A stretch of DNA of 64,000 nt from the NCBI GenBank assembly GCA_014192425.1, contig BJHK01000015.1:1-64000 (forward strand), read 5' to 3'. Shown piece after piece: positions 1 through 8,765 of this stretch (position 1 is the first letter of the stretch; each line of letters starts with the position of its first letter). The position numbers and the translations under genes are program-made. This stretch comes from Planctomycetia bacterium (GTDB taxonomy: Bacteria > Planctomycetota > Planctomycetia > Pirellulales > UBA1268). The notes under the pieces were generated by a model, which saw only the letters and a list, made by a program, of their open reading frames with translations, made no database searches and had not been told where the DNA came from.

Positions 1-47
1 AGGGACGGATAGACGAGCTGCCCGTGATCGACATTCACAGCCTCTGA
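1..47 (+). CDS. possible 3' end of a truncated gene
   Basis: An open frame enters from the left edge and ends at a TGA at 45-47. The last residues read GRIDELPVIDIHSL, which looks protein-like but is far too short to assign. From here to about 250 I see no other gene, only GC-rich spacer. It could equally be chance, since any frame entering the window is open for a while. Confidence 0.22.
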   Translation, partial: GRIDELPVIDIHSL

Positions 48-253
48 TCGGAGCCCGACGCGAGGCATCAAGGCCCCGGACGGGCGCCCCGGGAGACGGT
101 CTGCGCCGCGGCAAGAAAATCGCCACTACGGGGGGAGGGCAGCCGTTCCGGGTGCCGCTGATTGGGTGCCGGAAAACGCGGCACCAGCCTCACCGGCCGC
201 TCATCGGCTCGGAAATGCCTGTGGACATCGTTGCGGAAGTGCCATTGACCGGA

Positions 254-913
254 CTATCCTTTTCCGCCCGCGAGGCCCAGTTCAGCCCACGTCGTCGGAT
301 CGCTGTCCCACGGATACTCCGGCGGCGCGTAGCAGGGGAGCCGGCCGAGCCGCCGGTCCACGAGCGCGGCGAAGAACCCGAGCCTGGGCACCTCCTGCGG
401 ATCCCAGCCGGGCAGCGCGGCGGCCCCGACGAAGGCGTCGATCCGCCAGCCGTCGGTCGTCGCCGCCGATTCGATGCGGATCGCCCCCTCGGGGAGCGGC
501 GCCGGCAGTTCGCTCGTCCGCGGAATCACCGCGGCCACCGCCACCGGCCGGTCGGCCCGCAGGCCGGCCCCCGTGGGGAGCAGGGCGAGCCGGCGGCAGA
601 AGCGGCCGGCCCGATGGCTGTCGCCGGTGGGCCGGGTCGCGATCCACAGATGGAGGCCGTCACTGTCCTCGGCGCGGGTCGGATGACACCAGCGGCCGCC
701 GCCCACGCCGCGGGCGATGCCGCGCACGCCAAGCCCCTCCTCGTTCCATGCCAGAAACAGGTCGAGCAGGTCAGGCACGCCGGCGAGGTGGGCCAGCGGC
801 GGCAGCCGGCAGGCCTCGTCGAGGCCTGCCGGCGACGGCGGCCAGAGCACGGGCCGGCGCGGGCAGGAAAGCCGGAGTTTGAACAGGGCGGCCGGGTTGA
901 CGAGCGGGGACAT
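254..913 (-). CDS. hypothetical protein with CBM9/DOMON-like carbohydrate-binding fold
   Basis: 219-residue protein starting at the ATG at 913. There is no signal peptide or membrane segment. The central part (about residues 60-95) has the pattern DSDGLHLWIATR followed by a SHRAGRFCRR stretch. I associate this pattern with planctomycete proteins that carry a CBM9/DOMON-like beta-sandwich, which binds sugars or haem-like ligands. The C-terminal 40 residues (Pro/Trp/Tyr-rich, WDSDPTTWAELGL) are also typical of that lineage group. It is divergent from glgA with about 80 bp between starts, so a role in carbohydrate handling is possible but not shown. No catalytic motif is visible. The family placement is from memory of the motif, not a search. 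Confidence 0.7.
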   Translation of the reverse strand: MSPLVNPAALFKLRLSCPRRPVLWPPSPAGLDEACRLPPLAHLAGVPDLLDLFLAWNEEGLGVRGIARGVGGGRWCHPTRAEDSDGLHLWIATRPTGDSHRAGRFCRRLALLPTGAGLRADRPVAVAAVIPRTSELPAPLPEGAIRIESAATTDGWRIDAFVGAAALPGWDPQEVPRLGFFAALVDRRLGRLPCYAPPEYPWDSDPTTWAELGLAGGKG

Positions 914-949
914 CCGGGCTCACCGGGCGGGAAGGGTGAAAACGTGTTC

Positions 950-955
950 TATAAT
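950..955 (+). promoter_or_regulatory. consensus -10 box (TATAAT) upstream of glgA
   Basis: A perfect TATAAT lies 41 bp before the glgA ATG, in one of the few AT-rich spots of this region. No good -35 hexamer sits 16-18 bp upstream, so the promoter call rests on the -10 alone. Confidence 0.35.
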
Positions 956-996
956 AGTCTGTAGCAGGCTGGCGGCGACGCCCCCGAGTACGACCG

Positions 997-2478
997 ATGC
1001 GCGTCCTTCATTTGGCCAGCGAGGCCACTCCCTTCGCCAAGACCGGCGGCCTGGCCGACGTGGCCGGCGCCCTCCCCGAGGCCCTCGCCGGCCTCGGCTG
1101 CGACGTCACGCTCGTTCTCCCGGCCTACCGCGAGGTGTTCGCGAAGCAGCTGCCCGTCGAGCCGACGGGGATCGAGTTCGACGTCCCCATCGGCACGCGG
1201 TCGAGCCGGGCCACGATCCTCCGTGCCCGGCTGCCGGGGCGGCGGGCCGAGACCCTGCTCGTGGCGAACGACGGCTACTACGATCGCCCCGGCTTGTACG
1301 GCGGCCCGGATGACTATTCCGACAACGCCGAGCGGTTCATCTTCTTCTGCCGGGCCGCGGTCGAGCTGGCCGCCCGTCAGGAGCGGTCCTTCGACCTGAT
1401 CCACTGCCACGACTGGCAGACGGGTCTCGTGCCGGCCTACCAGAAGCTGCTGTACCGCAACGCGCCGGCGGTCGCCAATGCCCGCACGCTGATGACGATC
1501 CACAACATGGCCTACCAGGGCGTGTTCTGGCACTGGGACATGCTGCTCACGGGGCTGCACTGGCGGCATTTCAACTGGCGGCAGATGGAGTACTACAGCC
1601 AGCTCAGCCTGCTCAAGACCGGGATCGTCTTTGCCGACGCGGTCTCGACCGTCAGCCCCACCTACGCCCGCGAGATCGAGCAGGCGCCGGGCGGCTGCGG
1701 TCTGGAGGGCGTGCTGGCGGCGCGGCACGGCGTGCTCACCGGGATCGTCAACGGCATCGACGCCCACGTCTGGAACCCGGCGACCGACCCGCACCTGCCG
1801 CGGCCCTACGGCGAGCACGATCATGACGAGGGGAAGTACGCCGCCCGCGTGGCCCTCGCCGCCCGGCTCGGCCACGCCGCCCCCGCCGCCCGGCCGCTGG
1901 TGGCCTTCGTGGGCCGGCTCGCGGAGCAGAAGGGGATCACGCTCGTGCTGGAGATGCTCGGCCGAATGGCGGGCAGCGGCCGGGCGCAGTTCGTGATCCT
2001 CGGCACAGGCAACAATGGCTACGAGGAGGCGCTGCGCCGGATGGCCGCGGCGTTTCCCGGGACGATCGACCTGCTGCTCGGCTTCGACGAGGGACTCGCG
2101 CACCTCGTCCAGGCCGCGGCCGACGTCATGCTCGTGCCGAGCCTCTACGAACCCTGTGGCCTGACGCAGCTCTACGCCCTGCGCTACGGCACGATCCCCG
2201 TCGTCCGCGGCACGGGCGGCCTCGTCGATACGGTCGTCGACACGAACGCCGACACGCTCCGCGCCGGCACGGCGAGCGGGTTCGTGTTCGAGCACTTCGA
2301 CACCGGCGGGCTCGAGCACGCGCTGACGCGGGCCCTCGACGCCTACGCCGATCGCCCGCTCTGGGACGAGCTCGTCAGGCGCGGCATGCGTCAGGACTGG
2401 TCATGGGAGGCGAGCGGCCGGGAGTATCTCCGGCTCTACGAGCGGACCTGCGCCGCTCCACCGACGGCCTGCGACTGA
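997..2478 (+). CDS. glgA: glycogen synthase (ADP-glucose type, GT5)
   Basis: 493 residues, the usual length for bacterial GlgA. It transfers glucose from ADP-glucose to the non-reducing end of growing alpha-1,4-glucan in the cytoplasm. The N-terminal nucleotide-binding signature KTGGLADV is at residues 15-22. The catalytic-domain features follow: the TIHNMAYQG and VSTVSPTYA segments, then FVGRLAEQKG at the start of the C-terminal GT-B domain. Near the C-terminus is EPCGLTQLYALRYGTIP, followed by the second nucleotide-site motif GTGGLVDTV. The start at 997 places MRVLHLASE at the N-terminus exactly as in the family. No other glycogen gene (glgB, glgC, glgP) is next to it, so it appears to be a single-gene unit. 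Confidence 0.96.
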   Translation: MRVLHLASEATPFAKTGGLADVAGALPEALAGLGCDVTLVLPAYREVFAKQLPVEPTGIEFDVPIGTRSSRATILRARLPGRRAETLLVANDGYYDRPGLYGGPDDYSDNAERFIFFCRAAVELAARQERSFDLIHCHDWQTGLVPAYQKLLYRNAPAVANARTLMTIHNMAYQGVFWHWDMLLTGLHWRHFNWRQMEYYSQLSLLKTGIVFADAVSTVSPTYAREIEQAPGGCGLEGVLAARHGVLTGIVNGIDAHVWNPATDPHLPRPYGEHDHDEGKYAARVALAARLGHAAPAARPLVAFVGRLAEQKGITLVLEMLGRMAGSGRAQFVILGTGNNGYEEALRRMAAAFPGTIDLLLGFDEGLAHLVQAAADVMLVPSLYEPCGLTQLYALRYGTIPVVRGTGGLVDTVVDTNADTLRAGTASGFVFEHFDTGGLEHALTRALDAYADRPLWDELVRRGMRQDWSWEASGREYLRLYERTCAAPPTACD

Positions 2479-2636
2479 ACGGGGCAGCGGTCGGTTCGGC
2501 CCGGGTGCGCGGGGCTCCGTTGCCCTGCTGCCTCGGCTTCTCCAGGTTGCCATGCCATCCGCCGGCGCGCGGTGGTCGCCGTCGTGCGGCGGCGCTTTTT
2601 CCGATCCTCGCCGGGACGGCTGCCGATAGAGGTGGC

Positions 2637-2990
2637 ATGCAGACGCGACGTGGGTGGAACTGGCTGGCAGCACTGGTGGCGGTCGCGATGTGCGCACCGG
2701 GCGGCACGATCGCGGCCGAGCATGCCTGCCGGGGCTGCCGCGGTGCCGCGACGTCCTGGGGCGGCACCGGCTGCGGGCCGCGGTATCACGGCGCCGTGCA
2801 CGAGGAGCCGAACACGCCCGATCCCTGCGATCACTGCAGCCGCTGGCGCGGCTGCAATAACGCCCGGCAGATGCCCGACATGCTCGCCCCCTGGCAGCTT
2901 CCTCCCGGCCGCGGCTTCCAAAGCGCGGAGCAGATGGGCTGGCGGTCCGGGCCATGCACCACCTGCGGTCCGCGGTTCGCGGGGCACTGA
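2637..2990 (+). CDS. small exported Cys-rich protein
   Basis: 117 residues from the ATG at 2637. A Lys/Arg-containing start is followed by a hydrophobic stretch (WLAALVAVAMCAPGG) and a likely cleavage site after IAAEH, so it should be exported. The mature part has CxxC-like pairs (CRGC, CDHC, CTTC) plus further cysteines and is rich in Gly, Pro and Trp. This resembles small surface-associated proteins common in planctomycetes, but I cannot name a function. Disulfide cross-linking or metal binding are the obvious possibilities. It lies 158 bp downstream of glgA in the same direction and converges with the methyltransferase genes. Confidence 0.65.
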   Translation: MQTRRGWNWLAALVAVAMCAPGGTIAAEHACRGCRGAATSWGGTGCGPRYHGAVHEEPNTPDPCDHCSRWRGCNNARQMPDMLAPWQLPPGRGFQSAEQMGWRSGPCTTCGPRFAGH

Positions 2991-3034
2991 GCGGCGCCGG
3001 GCCCGGCAGCGGGACTGTCCCGGCAGCGTGAAGC

Positions 3035-3898
3035 TCAGTGACCGGCTGTTTCTTGCCGGACGCTCTCGTAGGCCAGCACCGCGGCCGTCGCCGAGAGGTT
3101 GAGGCTGTCGGCGCAGCCGTGCATCGGCAGTCGGATCGAGTCGAGCGCGATGACGCCCGCCTCCGCCGCCGCCTCCCAGGCGCTGGAAATCCCATGGGCC
3201 TCGGAGCCGAGCAGGATCGCCGTCGGGCCGGCGAGTGCGGCCTCGTGCCAGAGTCTCCGGCCCTGCGGCATGGCCGCCACCACGCGGCGCCGGTGCTCCC
3301 GGCACCAGGGGATCGCGTCGGCCGTGGTGGCCACGGCCAGCGGCACGCTGAACACCGTGCCGAGGCTGGCCCGGATCACGGCGGGGTTGGCCGGATCGGT
3401 TCGGCCGTCGCAGACGACGACGCCCGCCAGGCCCGCCGCGTCGGCGGTGCGCAGGATCGCCCCGAGGTTGCCCGGCTTCTCGACCCCCTCGATCAGAAGG
3501 ACGGGGCGGTCCGGCGCGAACGCCGCCGTCGCCAGTCCCGGGCAGGTGAAGCGGACGACGCCGACGACCCCTTCGTTGCGGGCGCCGAAGGCGATCCGCT
3601 CGAACGGCCGCGGTCCGAGTGCGACGATCCGCGTCCCGCGGTCGGCGAGCATGGCGACCCACGGTCCGATGGCGGCCGTCAGCGGCTCGAGCGTGGCCGC
3701 CGCGGCGCCGAACAGCCGGGCATCGACGAACAGGTCGGTCACCGCCAGGCCCGCCGCGACCGCGCGGGAGAGTTCGCGCCGGCCGTCGACGAGCGTGAGA
3801 TCGTCGTCGCGCCTGCCGGCCGCGGTTCGCAGGTCTGCCACCGGCCGCAGCCGCGGGTTCGCCGCGCTGGTGATCGTCTCGATCCGGCTCGCGGTCAT
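3035..3898 (-). CDS. SpoU/TrmH-family RNA 2'-O-methyltransferase
   Basis: 287 residues if started at the ATG at 3898, which overlaps the preceding gene's TGA as ATGA. An in-frame ATG three codons upstream (3907) is also possible. An N-terminal substrate-binding region (VDGRRELSRAV, about residues 40-50) precedes the SPOUT knot domain. All three SpoU motifs are visible: NLGAILRTADAAG, LLGSEAHGI and the C-terminal SLNLSATAAVLAYE. The enzyme methylates ribose 2'-OH in rRNA or tRNA using SAM; the exact target cannot be told from sequence. Coupling to another RNA-methyltransferase-like gene suggests a small RNA-modification operon. Confidence 0.9.
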   Translation of the reverse strand: MTASRIETITSAANPRLRPVADLRTAAGRRDDDLTLVDGRRELSRAVAAGLAVTDLFVDARLFGAAAATLEPLTAAIGPWVAMLADRGTRIVALGPRPFERIAFGARNEGVVGVVRFTCPGLATAAFAPDRPVLLIEGVEKPGNLGAILRTADAAGLAGVVVCDGRTDPANPAVIRASLGTVFSVPLAVATTADAIPWCREHRRRVVAAMPQGRRLWHEAALAGPTAILLGSEAHGISSAWEAAAEAGVIALDSIRLPMHGCADSLNLSATAAVLAYESVRQETAGH

Positions 3899-4842
3899 GG
3901 GATGCACCGCTGTGTGGTGTCGGGGTGACAGCGGGCGAAGCAGCCGAGATCGAGCTCACGGCCGGTGTCATCGCGACAGGTGAGCCTGCCGATCTCCAGC
4001 ACCGGCGTTGGGCGGCCGGCCGCGCTGCATGCGGCGGCGAGCGTGTTGCGCAGGCGGTCGTGGCTCCAGCCGGGAGAGTGGCAGGTGAGGAGGATCGGGC
4101 CCGCGGGCGCGGTCGCGACGAGGCCCAGCGTTGCCCGCACCAGCGGCACGAGATCGGCGTCGATCGCGAACGGCTGGCCGCGCGGCCCGTGGCCCCACGA
4201 GGGGGGATCGAGGACGACGCCCGCGTAGGTCGAGCCGCGCCGGGCCTCGCGGGCGACGAACGTGGCGGCATTCTCGCAGATCCAGCGGATCGGCCGGTCG
4301 GCGAGACCGGAGGCCGCGGCGTTGCGCCGCGCCAGCCCGATCGCCTGTCGCGACGCGTCCACGTGCACGACCTCGGCTCCCGCCGCCGCCATGGCGAGCG
4401 TTGCGGCGCCGGAGTGGCCAAACAGCGACAGCATCCGTGACCCCGCCACGGTCGAGCGGGCCAGCCAGCGCCACTGCTCCACCTGCTCGAGAAACACGCC
4501 GATCTGGCCGGATGCCGCGGGCCGCACTTCCAGCACGATCGCCTGCCCGTCGAGCGGCACGCGGACATGCCATGGGGAGGGGATGGCCGCATGAAACTCC
4601 CAGTCGCCGCGGGCGTCGGCGCTGGCCGCCGTGGGGCCGCCCGCGTCCGCCGCAGTCTCGCGGAACAGCGCCGCCGTGCCCTGCCAGACTTCCGGACGGC
4701 CGCGGCGTTCCCTGGTCTGGGGGAGCGGCCGATCGACCAACAGCCCGCCGAGCCGCTCCAGTCGCCGGCCGCGGCCGCGGGCATCGAGGCCGAAATCGAC
4801 GAGGGCCGGGTCGCGAAACCTTTCCGGGGCTGGGCCGTTCAT
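3895..4842 (-). CDS. class I SAM-dependent methyltransferase, RlmI/RlmK-like
   Basis: 315 residues from the ATG at 4842. A Rossmann methyltransferase core begins with MLSLFGHSGAATLAM (SAM loop) and the acidic end of strand 2 in VVHVDASRQAI. The catalytic-type motif LDPPSWGHG matches the DPPSF/W motif of the COG1092 (RlmI/RlmK) 23S rRNA cytosine/guanine methyltransferases. There is no clear PUA domain; the first 110 residues are instead a short arm containing the family's W..HAAIPSPWHV-like region. It is followed by the SpoU gene with an ATGA overlap. The frame stays open far upstream, but sequence beyond 4842 is antisense to other genes and not protein-like. Confidence 0.85.
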   Translation of the reverse strand: MNGPAPERFRDPALVDFGLDARGRGRRLERLGGLLVDRPLPQTRERRGRPEVWQGTAALFRETAADAGGPTAASADARGDWEFHAAIPSPWHVRVPLDGQAIVLEVRPAASGQIGVFLEQVEQWRWLARSTVAGSRMLSLFGHSGAATLAMAAAGAEVVHVDASRQAIGLARRNAAASGLADRPIRWICENAATFVAREARRGSTYAGVVLDPPSWGHGPRGQPFAIDADLVPLVRATLGLVATAPAGPILLTCHSPGWSHDRLRNTLAAACSAAGRPTPVLEIGRLTCRDDTGRELDLGCFARCHPDTTQRCIP

Positions 4843-4950
4843 AGCATGGAAGGATACCGACGGCGGCGACCAGCCGCCCCGGCTCCCAGGTTTTTTCCAC
4901 GCCTGCCGGTTTTTCCCGGCATTCGTTTCGGGCCCCAGAGGAGGTTTTCC

Positions 4951-5619
4951 ATGCGTCGCTTCGCGTTGGTACTGTGCGCCGTCGGCGGCATGCTGCTCGT
5001 GCCGTTCCTCTCCGGAGGTCTGCACCGGGCCGTCGCCGACGCGGATGGGAACCAGTTGGTTCCCGGTGTGGAGGTGTTTGCCGGGGAGGTGTCGGTCGCC
5101 GCGACAGGCGGCGTCGAGGCGGCGGATCAGCATGAGAACACGTTCGCGGTTGCCGACGAGGACCGTGATGATGCGCGGGACGGCGCGCGGGGGGAACGGC
5201 GCCGTTCCCGCCATCATCACGGGCCGCACGACGGCCACCATCATCACGGGCCGCCGGCGCACGACATGCACGGCCACCGTGGGCCGCCCCCGGGATTCCA
5301 CCATGCGATGCGCCGGTTCGACGAGATCATCGAGCGGCTGGCGAAGATCGAGTTCAAACTCGGGATCGACGACCCGGCTCCCGCGCGCCGCGAGCGCTGG
5401 CCGCAGCCCGACGACCGGGATGGGGACCGTGGCGGTTCGGGACCGTATCGCCCGGGTGGTCCGTGGCCGAAGGAGATGGGCCGGCAGCGCGAGGAGCGTG
5501 GCGCCGAGATCCGGCAGCGCATGGAGGATGCGCGGCGCCGCTTCCGCGAGATGGAGGAGCGGGTCAAGACGCTGGAAGCCGAAATCGAGAGAATGAAGGC
5601 CGCAGACCGCGGACCCTGA
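4951..5619 (+). CDS. exported histidine-rich protein with C-terminal coiled coil
   Basis: 222 residues. The start at 4951 is set by a strong ribosome site (AGAGGAGG, 4937-4944) and by a signal peptide, MRRFALVLCAVGGMLLVPFL. After a linker, residues about 88-123 are packed with His (HHHGPHDGHHHHG and further HG repeats), a composition typical of Ni, Zn or Cu binding. The last 60 residues are charged and helical (ERGAEIRQRMEDARRRFREM...), predicted to form a coiled coil. It leads a run of three exported proteins in the same direction. Function unknown; periplasmic metal buffering is an inference from the His cluster only. Confidence 0.75.
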   Translation: MRRFALVLCAVGGMLLVPFLSGGLHRAVADADGNQLVPGVEVFAGEVSVAATGGVEAADQHENTFAVADEDRDDARDGARGERRRSRHHHGPHDGHHHHGPPAHDMHGHRGPPPGFHHAMRRFDEIIERLAKIEFKLGIDDPAPARRERWPQPDDRDGDRGGSGPYRPGGPWPKEMGRQREERGAEIRQRMEDARRRFREMEERVKTLEAEIERMKAADRGP

Positions 5620-5704
5620 CGGTGTTCGAGGCCGCGGTTCGTTTGCGAGCCGTGGCCTCGAGGCGTAGACTTCGGGGGTCGTTACCGCCCACGGGAGCCC
5701 CGCG

Positions 5705-6694
5705 ATGTCCCGCCCCACCGTCTTGATGCCGGGCCGGTCTTCGCCCCGAGCGGCGCGGGTCATGGTCGTGGCTGCGGCCGTCGCCTGCCCGATGGCGGCC
5801 GTTCGCGGTGCCGACGTCGATGTCGACGACCTGCGGATCGAAGGCCCGCGGGTTCGATTCCTCGTCGAAGACGAGGAATCCCTGCCACCGGCTGCGGGCG
5901 CCGGCGGCGGCTTGCTCCGGCTCTTCCGCGGGTTCTTCAATCCACCGGGAAACCAGCCGCCTGGCGACCCGGACGTGCCGGATGGTGCGGACGGCCCCAT
6001 GCCCGATGATCCCGAGAAGGCGGCGGCCTGGCAGCAGCGGCAGCAGATCCGCCAGCAGGCGGCCCAGATGACGCAACTGTTCCAGCCCACGCTGCGGGCG
6101 GAGTTGGAAATGGTCCGCAATGCGTGCGGTGACGAGGCACTGCCTGCCGAAACCCGCAAGCAACTGCTCACGGCGGGCCGGGCCGCTCTCGAGCAGTCGG
6201 CGCTCGAGTTCACCAGGCGGCAGATGAATGGCGGGGATGCGGGACTCGATCCGCGCCGGGTGATCCGCGAGGCGATCGCCCGCACGGTGAAGGCCCACGT
6301 CCCGGCGGAGGCGCGGGCGTCGTACGAGCGGCAGGTCGCGCTCCGTTCCGCCCGGCGTGACCGCGTGGCCCGGAGCCGGCTCGTTTTGGTGATTGACAGG
6401 CAGCTCGAGCTCACGCCCGAGCAGCAGGCGCGGGTCGGCGCCGATCTGGAGGCGAAGTGGGATGCGGGCTGGCCCTGGACCGTGGACGGGCAGGGCATGC
6501 AGATCAACGGATATCGGCCGGCCCCCGACTACGCCGGCGCCTGCGTGACCCCGCATCTCGACGAGCGGCAACTGGCCGCGTGGAGAAAGTGGTGCAACGC
6601 CGCCGGCGTGCGGGCCCATGGGCTGGAGAACTGGGGACAGCAGTGGAACTTCGGTGGCCAGGGACTCGAAGCCGACGCGTGGTGGGGCAAATGA
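5705..6694 (+). CDS. exported protein of unknown function (LTxxQ-like motif)
   Basis: 329 residues. The N-terminus has Arg residues followed by a hydrophobic stretch (VMVVAAAVACPMAAVRGAD), consistent with a signal peptide. The body is helical and rich in Gln/Arg/Glu (WQQRQQIRQQAAQMTQ). Around residue 235 is LELTPEQQARVGADL, reminiscent of the LTxxQ motif of the CpxP/Spy periplasmic chaperone group. The last 80 residues are Trp-rich. Its TGA overlaps the ATG of the next gene (ATGA at 6691-6694), so the two are co-translated. I do not recognise the family; the Spy-like comparison is weak and only motif-based. Confidence 0.75.
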   Translation: MSRPTVLMPGRSSPRAARVMVVAAAVACPMAAVRGADVDVDDLRIEGPRVRFLVEDEESLPPAAGAGGGLLRLFRGFFNPPGNQPPGDPDVPDGADGPMPDDPEKAAAWQQRQQIRQQAAQMTQLFQPTLRAELEMVRNACGDEALPAETRKQLLTAGRAALEQSALEFTRRQMNGGDAGLDPRRVIREAIARTVKAHVPAEARASYERQVALRSARRDRVARSRLVLVIDRQLELTPEQQARVGADLEAKWDAGWPWTVDGQGMQINGYRPAPDYAGACVTPHLDERQLAAWRKWCNAAGVRAHGLENWGQQWNFGGQGLEADAWWGK

Positions 6695-7632
6695 TCCGGC
6701 TCCTGCCCGTGCCGGGGCTGCCCATCGGCGCCGCGCTGACTCTGGTCTGCGTCCTGGTGGGCGCTGCGGCCGTCCTCCGGGCCGCCGACGACGAGGTCAT
6801 CGAGTCGCTCCCCGCTGTCGATGAGGAGTCGGGGTCGAACCTCCATCCGCTCGAGCGACAGTTCGACCAGACCGTCTTTTCCGACCAGCCCGGCTGGGTG
6901 CTGCCGAACGCGGAGGATGACGGGCAGACTGTCGTGAGCGGGCCCGACGTGCTGGCCGCGGCGGCGCGGCTGGCGGACAATCGGCTGGCCGCGCTGGAGC
7001 GGGTCTGTGGACTGAGCCCGAGCCAGGTGCGGGCCCTGCGGCTGGCGATGGAGTCCGATATCCGGCGCATGGCCGAGGAGATCGGTCGGGCGCGGTCCAA
7101 GTACGAGGGGGTCGTCGTCGACCTCAACGATCCAGCCGGACAGCAGCGGTTCAACCTGGCGCAGCAGGATGCGGTGCGCAGCCGGGAACGGGTCAAGACC
7201 CTGTTCGAGACGGGATCCCTGTTTCGCAAGGCGCTGGGGACGGTCCTCGACGAGGCGCAGGTCGGCAGGCTGGCCGGCAGCCGCGATCGGCAGCGGGCCC
7301 TGCTCTGGAAGTCGCTCGTCCTCACGGCCATGCTCGAACTGGACGAGCGGCTGGGGCTGAACCAGTCCCAGGCCGATGCGATCGAGCGACTGCTGCTCGA
7401 GAAGACGCCGCCGCTGCGCGTGGAGAATCCGCCTGCCGATCTCGAACAGGAGCATGTGCAGCAGGCGATCGTGTTCGCGATCCTCGCGGAGGTCGATCCG
7501 AAGCGACTCAAGGCGGCCGTGTCGAGCAGGCAGTGGCGGGCCTTGTCACGGTCGATCGATCAGGGCCGCGGGATGCGGATCAACCTCGAGCACCAGGGCG
7601 TCTTCGAGAAGCCGGCCAGGCCGACCAGGTGA
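6691..7632 (+). CDS. exported protein, coupled partner of the preceding gene
   Basis: 313 residues. The start at 6691 gives an ATGA overlap with the upstream gene and a signal peptide (LPIGAALTLVCVLVGAAAVLRAAD). The body is mostly helical and contains VCGLSPSQVRALRLAM and LDERLGLNQSQADAIERLL. These resemble the LTPEQQ segment of the upstream protein, so the two are probably distant paralogues built on the same helical unit. No catalytic motif, cofactor site or membrane segment is visible after the signal. The pair plus the His-rich protein looks like one periplasmic unit of unknown role. Confidence 0.78.
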   Translation: MIRLLPVPGLPIGAALTLVCVLVGAAAVLRAADDEVIESLPAVDEESGSNLHPLERQFDQTVFSDQPGWVLPNAEDDGQTVVSGPDVLAAAARLADNRLAALERVCGLSPSQVRALRLAMESDIRRMAEEIGRARSKYEGVVVDLNDPAGQQRFNLAQQDAVRSRERVKTLFETGSLFRKALGTVLDEAQVGRLAGSRDRQRALLWKSLVLTAMLELDERLGLNQSQADAIERLLLEKTPPLRVENPPADLEQEHVQQAIVFAILAEVDPKRLKAAVSSRQWRALSRSIDQGRGMRINLEHQGVFEKPARPTR

Positions 7633-7648
7633 CCTGGCACGCTCGCGC

Positions 7649-8590
7649 TCAGGGCCGCGGCCGCGAAGCCCGGCGGCCCGTCGGAGCCGGCCGCGACGGC
7701 GGCGCCGGGAGGTCGAATTCCCGCCACGCCTCGGCCGCCCGCCGCCGCACGGCGGCGACCATCCGTTTCCAGTGGGGGGCGAGGAACGGCGGCGCGGCCT
7801 GACCGCGGATCGCATAGGAACCGGTCGCCTTGGCGAGGTCGAGGCGGGCCGACACGATCCCCTCGTGGGCGTTGTCGGCGAGCGCCAGGATGCGGTCGTC
7901 CGGGGCGACGATCTTCGAGTCGCCCGCGGACCACAGGCCGCCCCCCTGGGGGCCGACGGAGTTGGCGAACACGTAGTAGGCAGCATTCTCGAACGCCCGG
8001 GCGGCGATCCCATCGCGGCCCGCCCGCTTGCGGCGCGACACGGCGAGCGTGTCGAGACCGGCGTTGGGATGGAAGATGATCCGCGCCCCGGCCATCACGG
8101 CGAGCCGCGGAAGCTCCGGATAGCGGCGCTCGTGGCAGATGATCGCCGTGGCCGGCACGCCGTCGATCGCGAACAGGGCCAGCGCATCGCCCGGCACGAA
8201 GCAGCGCCGGTCGAGGTCCGTGAGCTGGCACTTGGCGTAGCAGGACGTGGCGACGCCAGCGCGGTCGAAGACCACGAGGGCGTTGCAGAGCTGCCGACCG
8301 CGGAACACGGGGGAGCCGACGAGGACGTTGACACGGTGGCGGGCGGCGCTGGCCGCCACGGCCGCCAGCGCGTCGCGGACGATCGCCGGCGTCAGGCTGG
8401 GAAAGTCGTAGCAATAGCCGGTGGTCGCGCACTCGGGGAGGAGGACCGCGTCGGCAGCGCCGGCCGCCGCCTTGCCGACCAGCCGCTCGATCGTCGTCAG
8501 GTTGTCGGCGACCGTCGGCGCGAACCGCATCTGCACGGCCGCCACCCGCAGATGACCACGGCCGGCCGTCTTTCTGCGCCCCGTTTCCAT
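7649..8590 (-). CDS. carbon-nitrogen hydrolase (nitrilase superfamily amidase)
   Basis: 313 residues from the ATG at 8590. The Glu-Lys-Cys triad of the nitrilase superfamily is present: Glu in [11 protein letters not shown], Lys in [10 protein letters not shown] and the nucleophile Cys in [11 protein letters not shown]. The last is followed by the usual AxIIFHPNA segment. Such enzymes hydrolyse amides, carbamoyl groups or omega-amides in the cytoplasm; the substrate cannot be read from the sequence. The C-terminal 40 residues are Arg/Pro-rich and probably unstructured. It stands alone, convergent with the exported-protein pair and divergent from mlaE. An upstream extension of the frame is possible but unlikely, because the family begins near RVAAVQM. 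Confidence 0.92.
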   Translation of the reverse strand: METGRRKTAGRGHLRVAAVQMRFAPTVADNLTTIERLVGKAAAGAADAVLLPECATTGYCYDFPSLTPAIVRDALAAVAASAARHRVNVLVGSPVFRGRQLCNALVVFDRAGVATSCYAKCQLTDLDRRCFVPGDALALFAIDGVPATAIICHERRYPELPRLAVMAGARIIFHPNAGLDTLAVSRRKRAGRDGIAARAFENAAYYVFANSVGPQGGGLWSAGDSKIVAPDDRILALADNAHEGIVSARLDLAKATGSYAIRGQAAPPFLAPHWKRMVAAVRRRAAEAWREFDLPAPPSRPAPTGRRASRPRP

Positions 8591-8765
8591 CGCCGGTTCC
8601 TCGCCTCTCGTCGTGCCCGGACCCCGTCGGTCCCCCAGATTATCCGCTTGCCGGCGTTCGCCGCACAGGTTTCCCCGTCCGCTCATGCCGCCCGACCGGA
8701 GGAGACGATACAAGCCGCAGGGTCCGACCCCGTACGCGCCTTTCGTCCCCTCCGGATTCGGAGCC

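Noticed and set aside
3895-6507. A very long minus-strand frame covering the methyltransferase and running on through two plus-strand genes
   Set aside because: Only the part up to 4842 has methyltransferase motifs. Upstream it is antisense to the His-rich and following genes and reads as Ser/Arg/Pro-rich chance sequence, common in GC-rich DNA.
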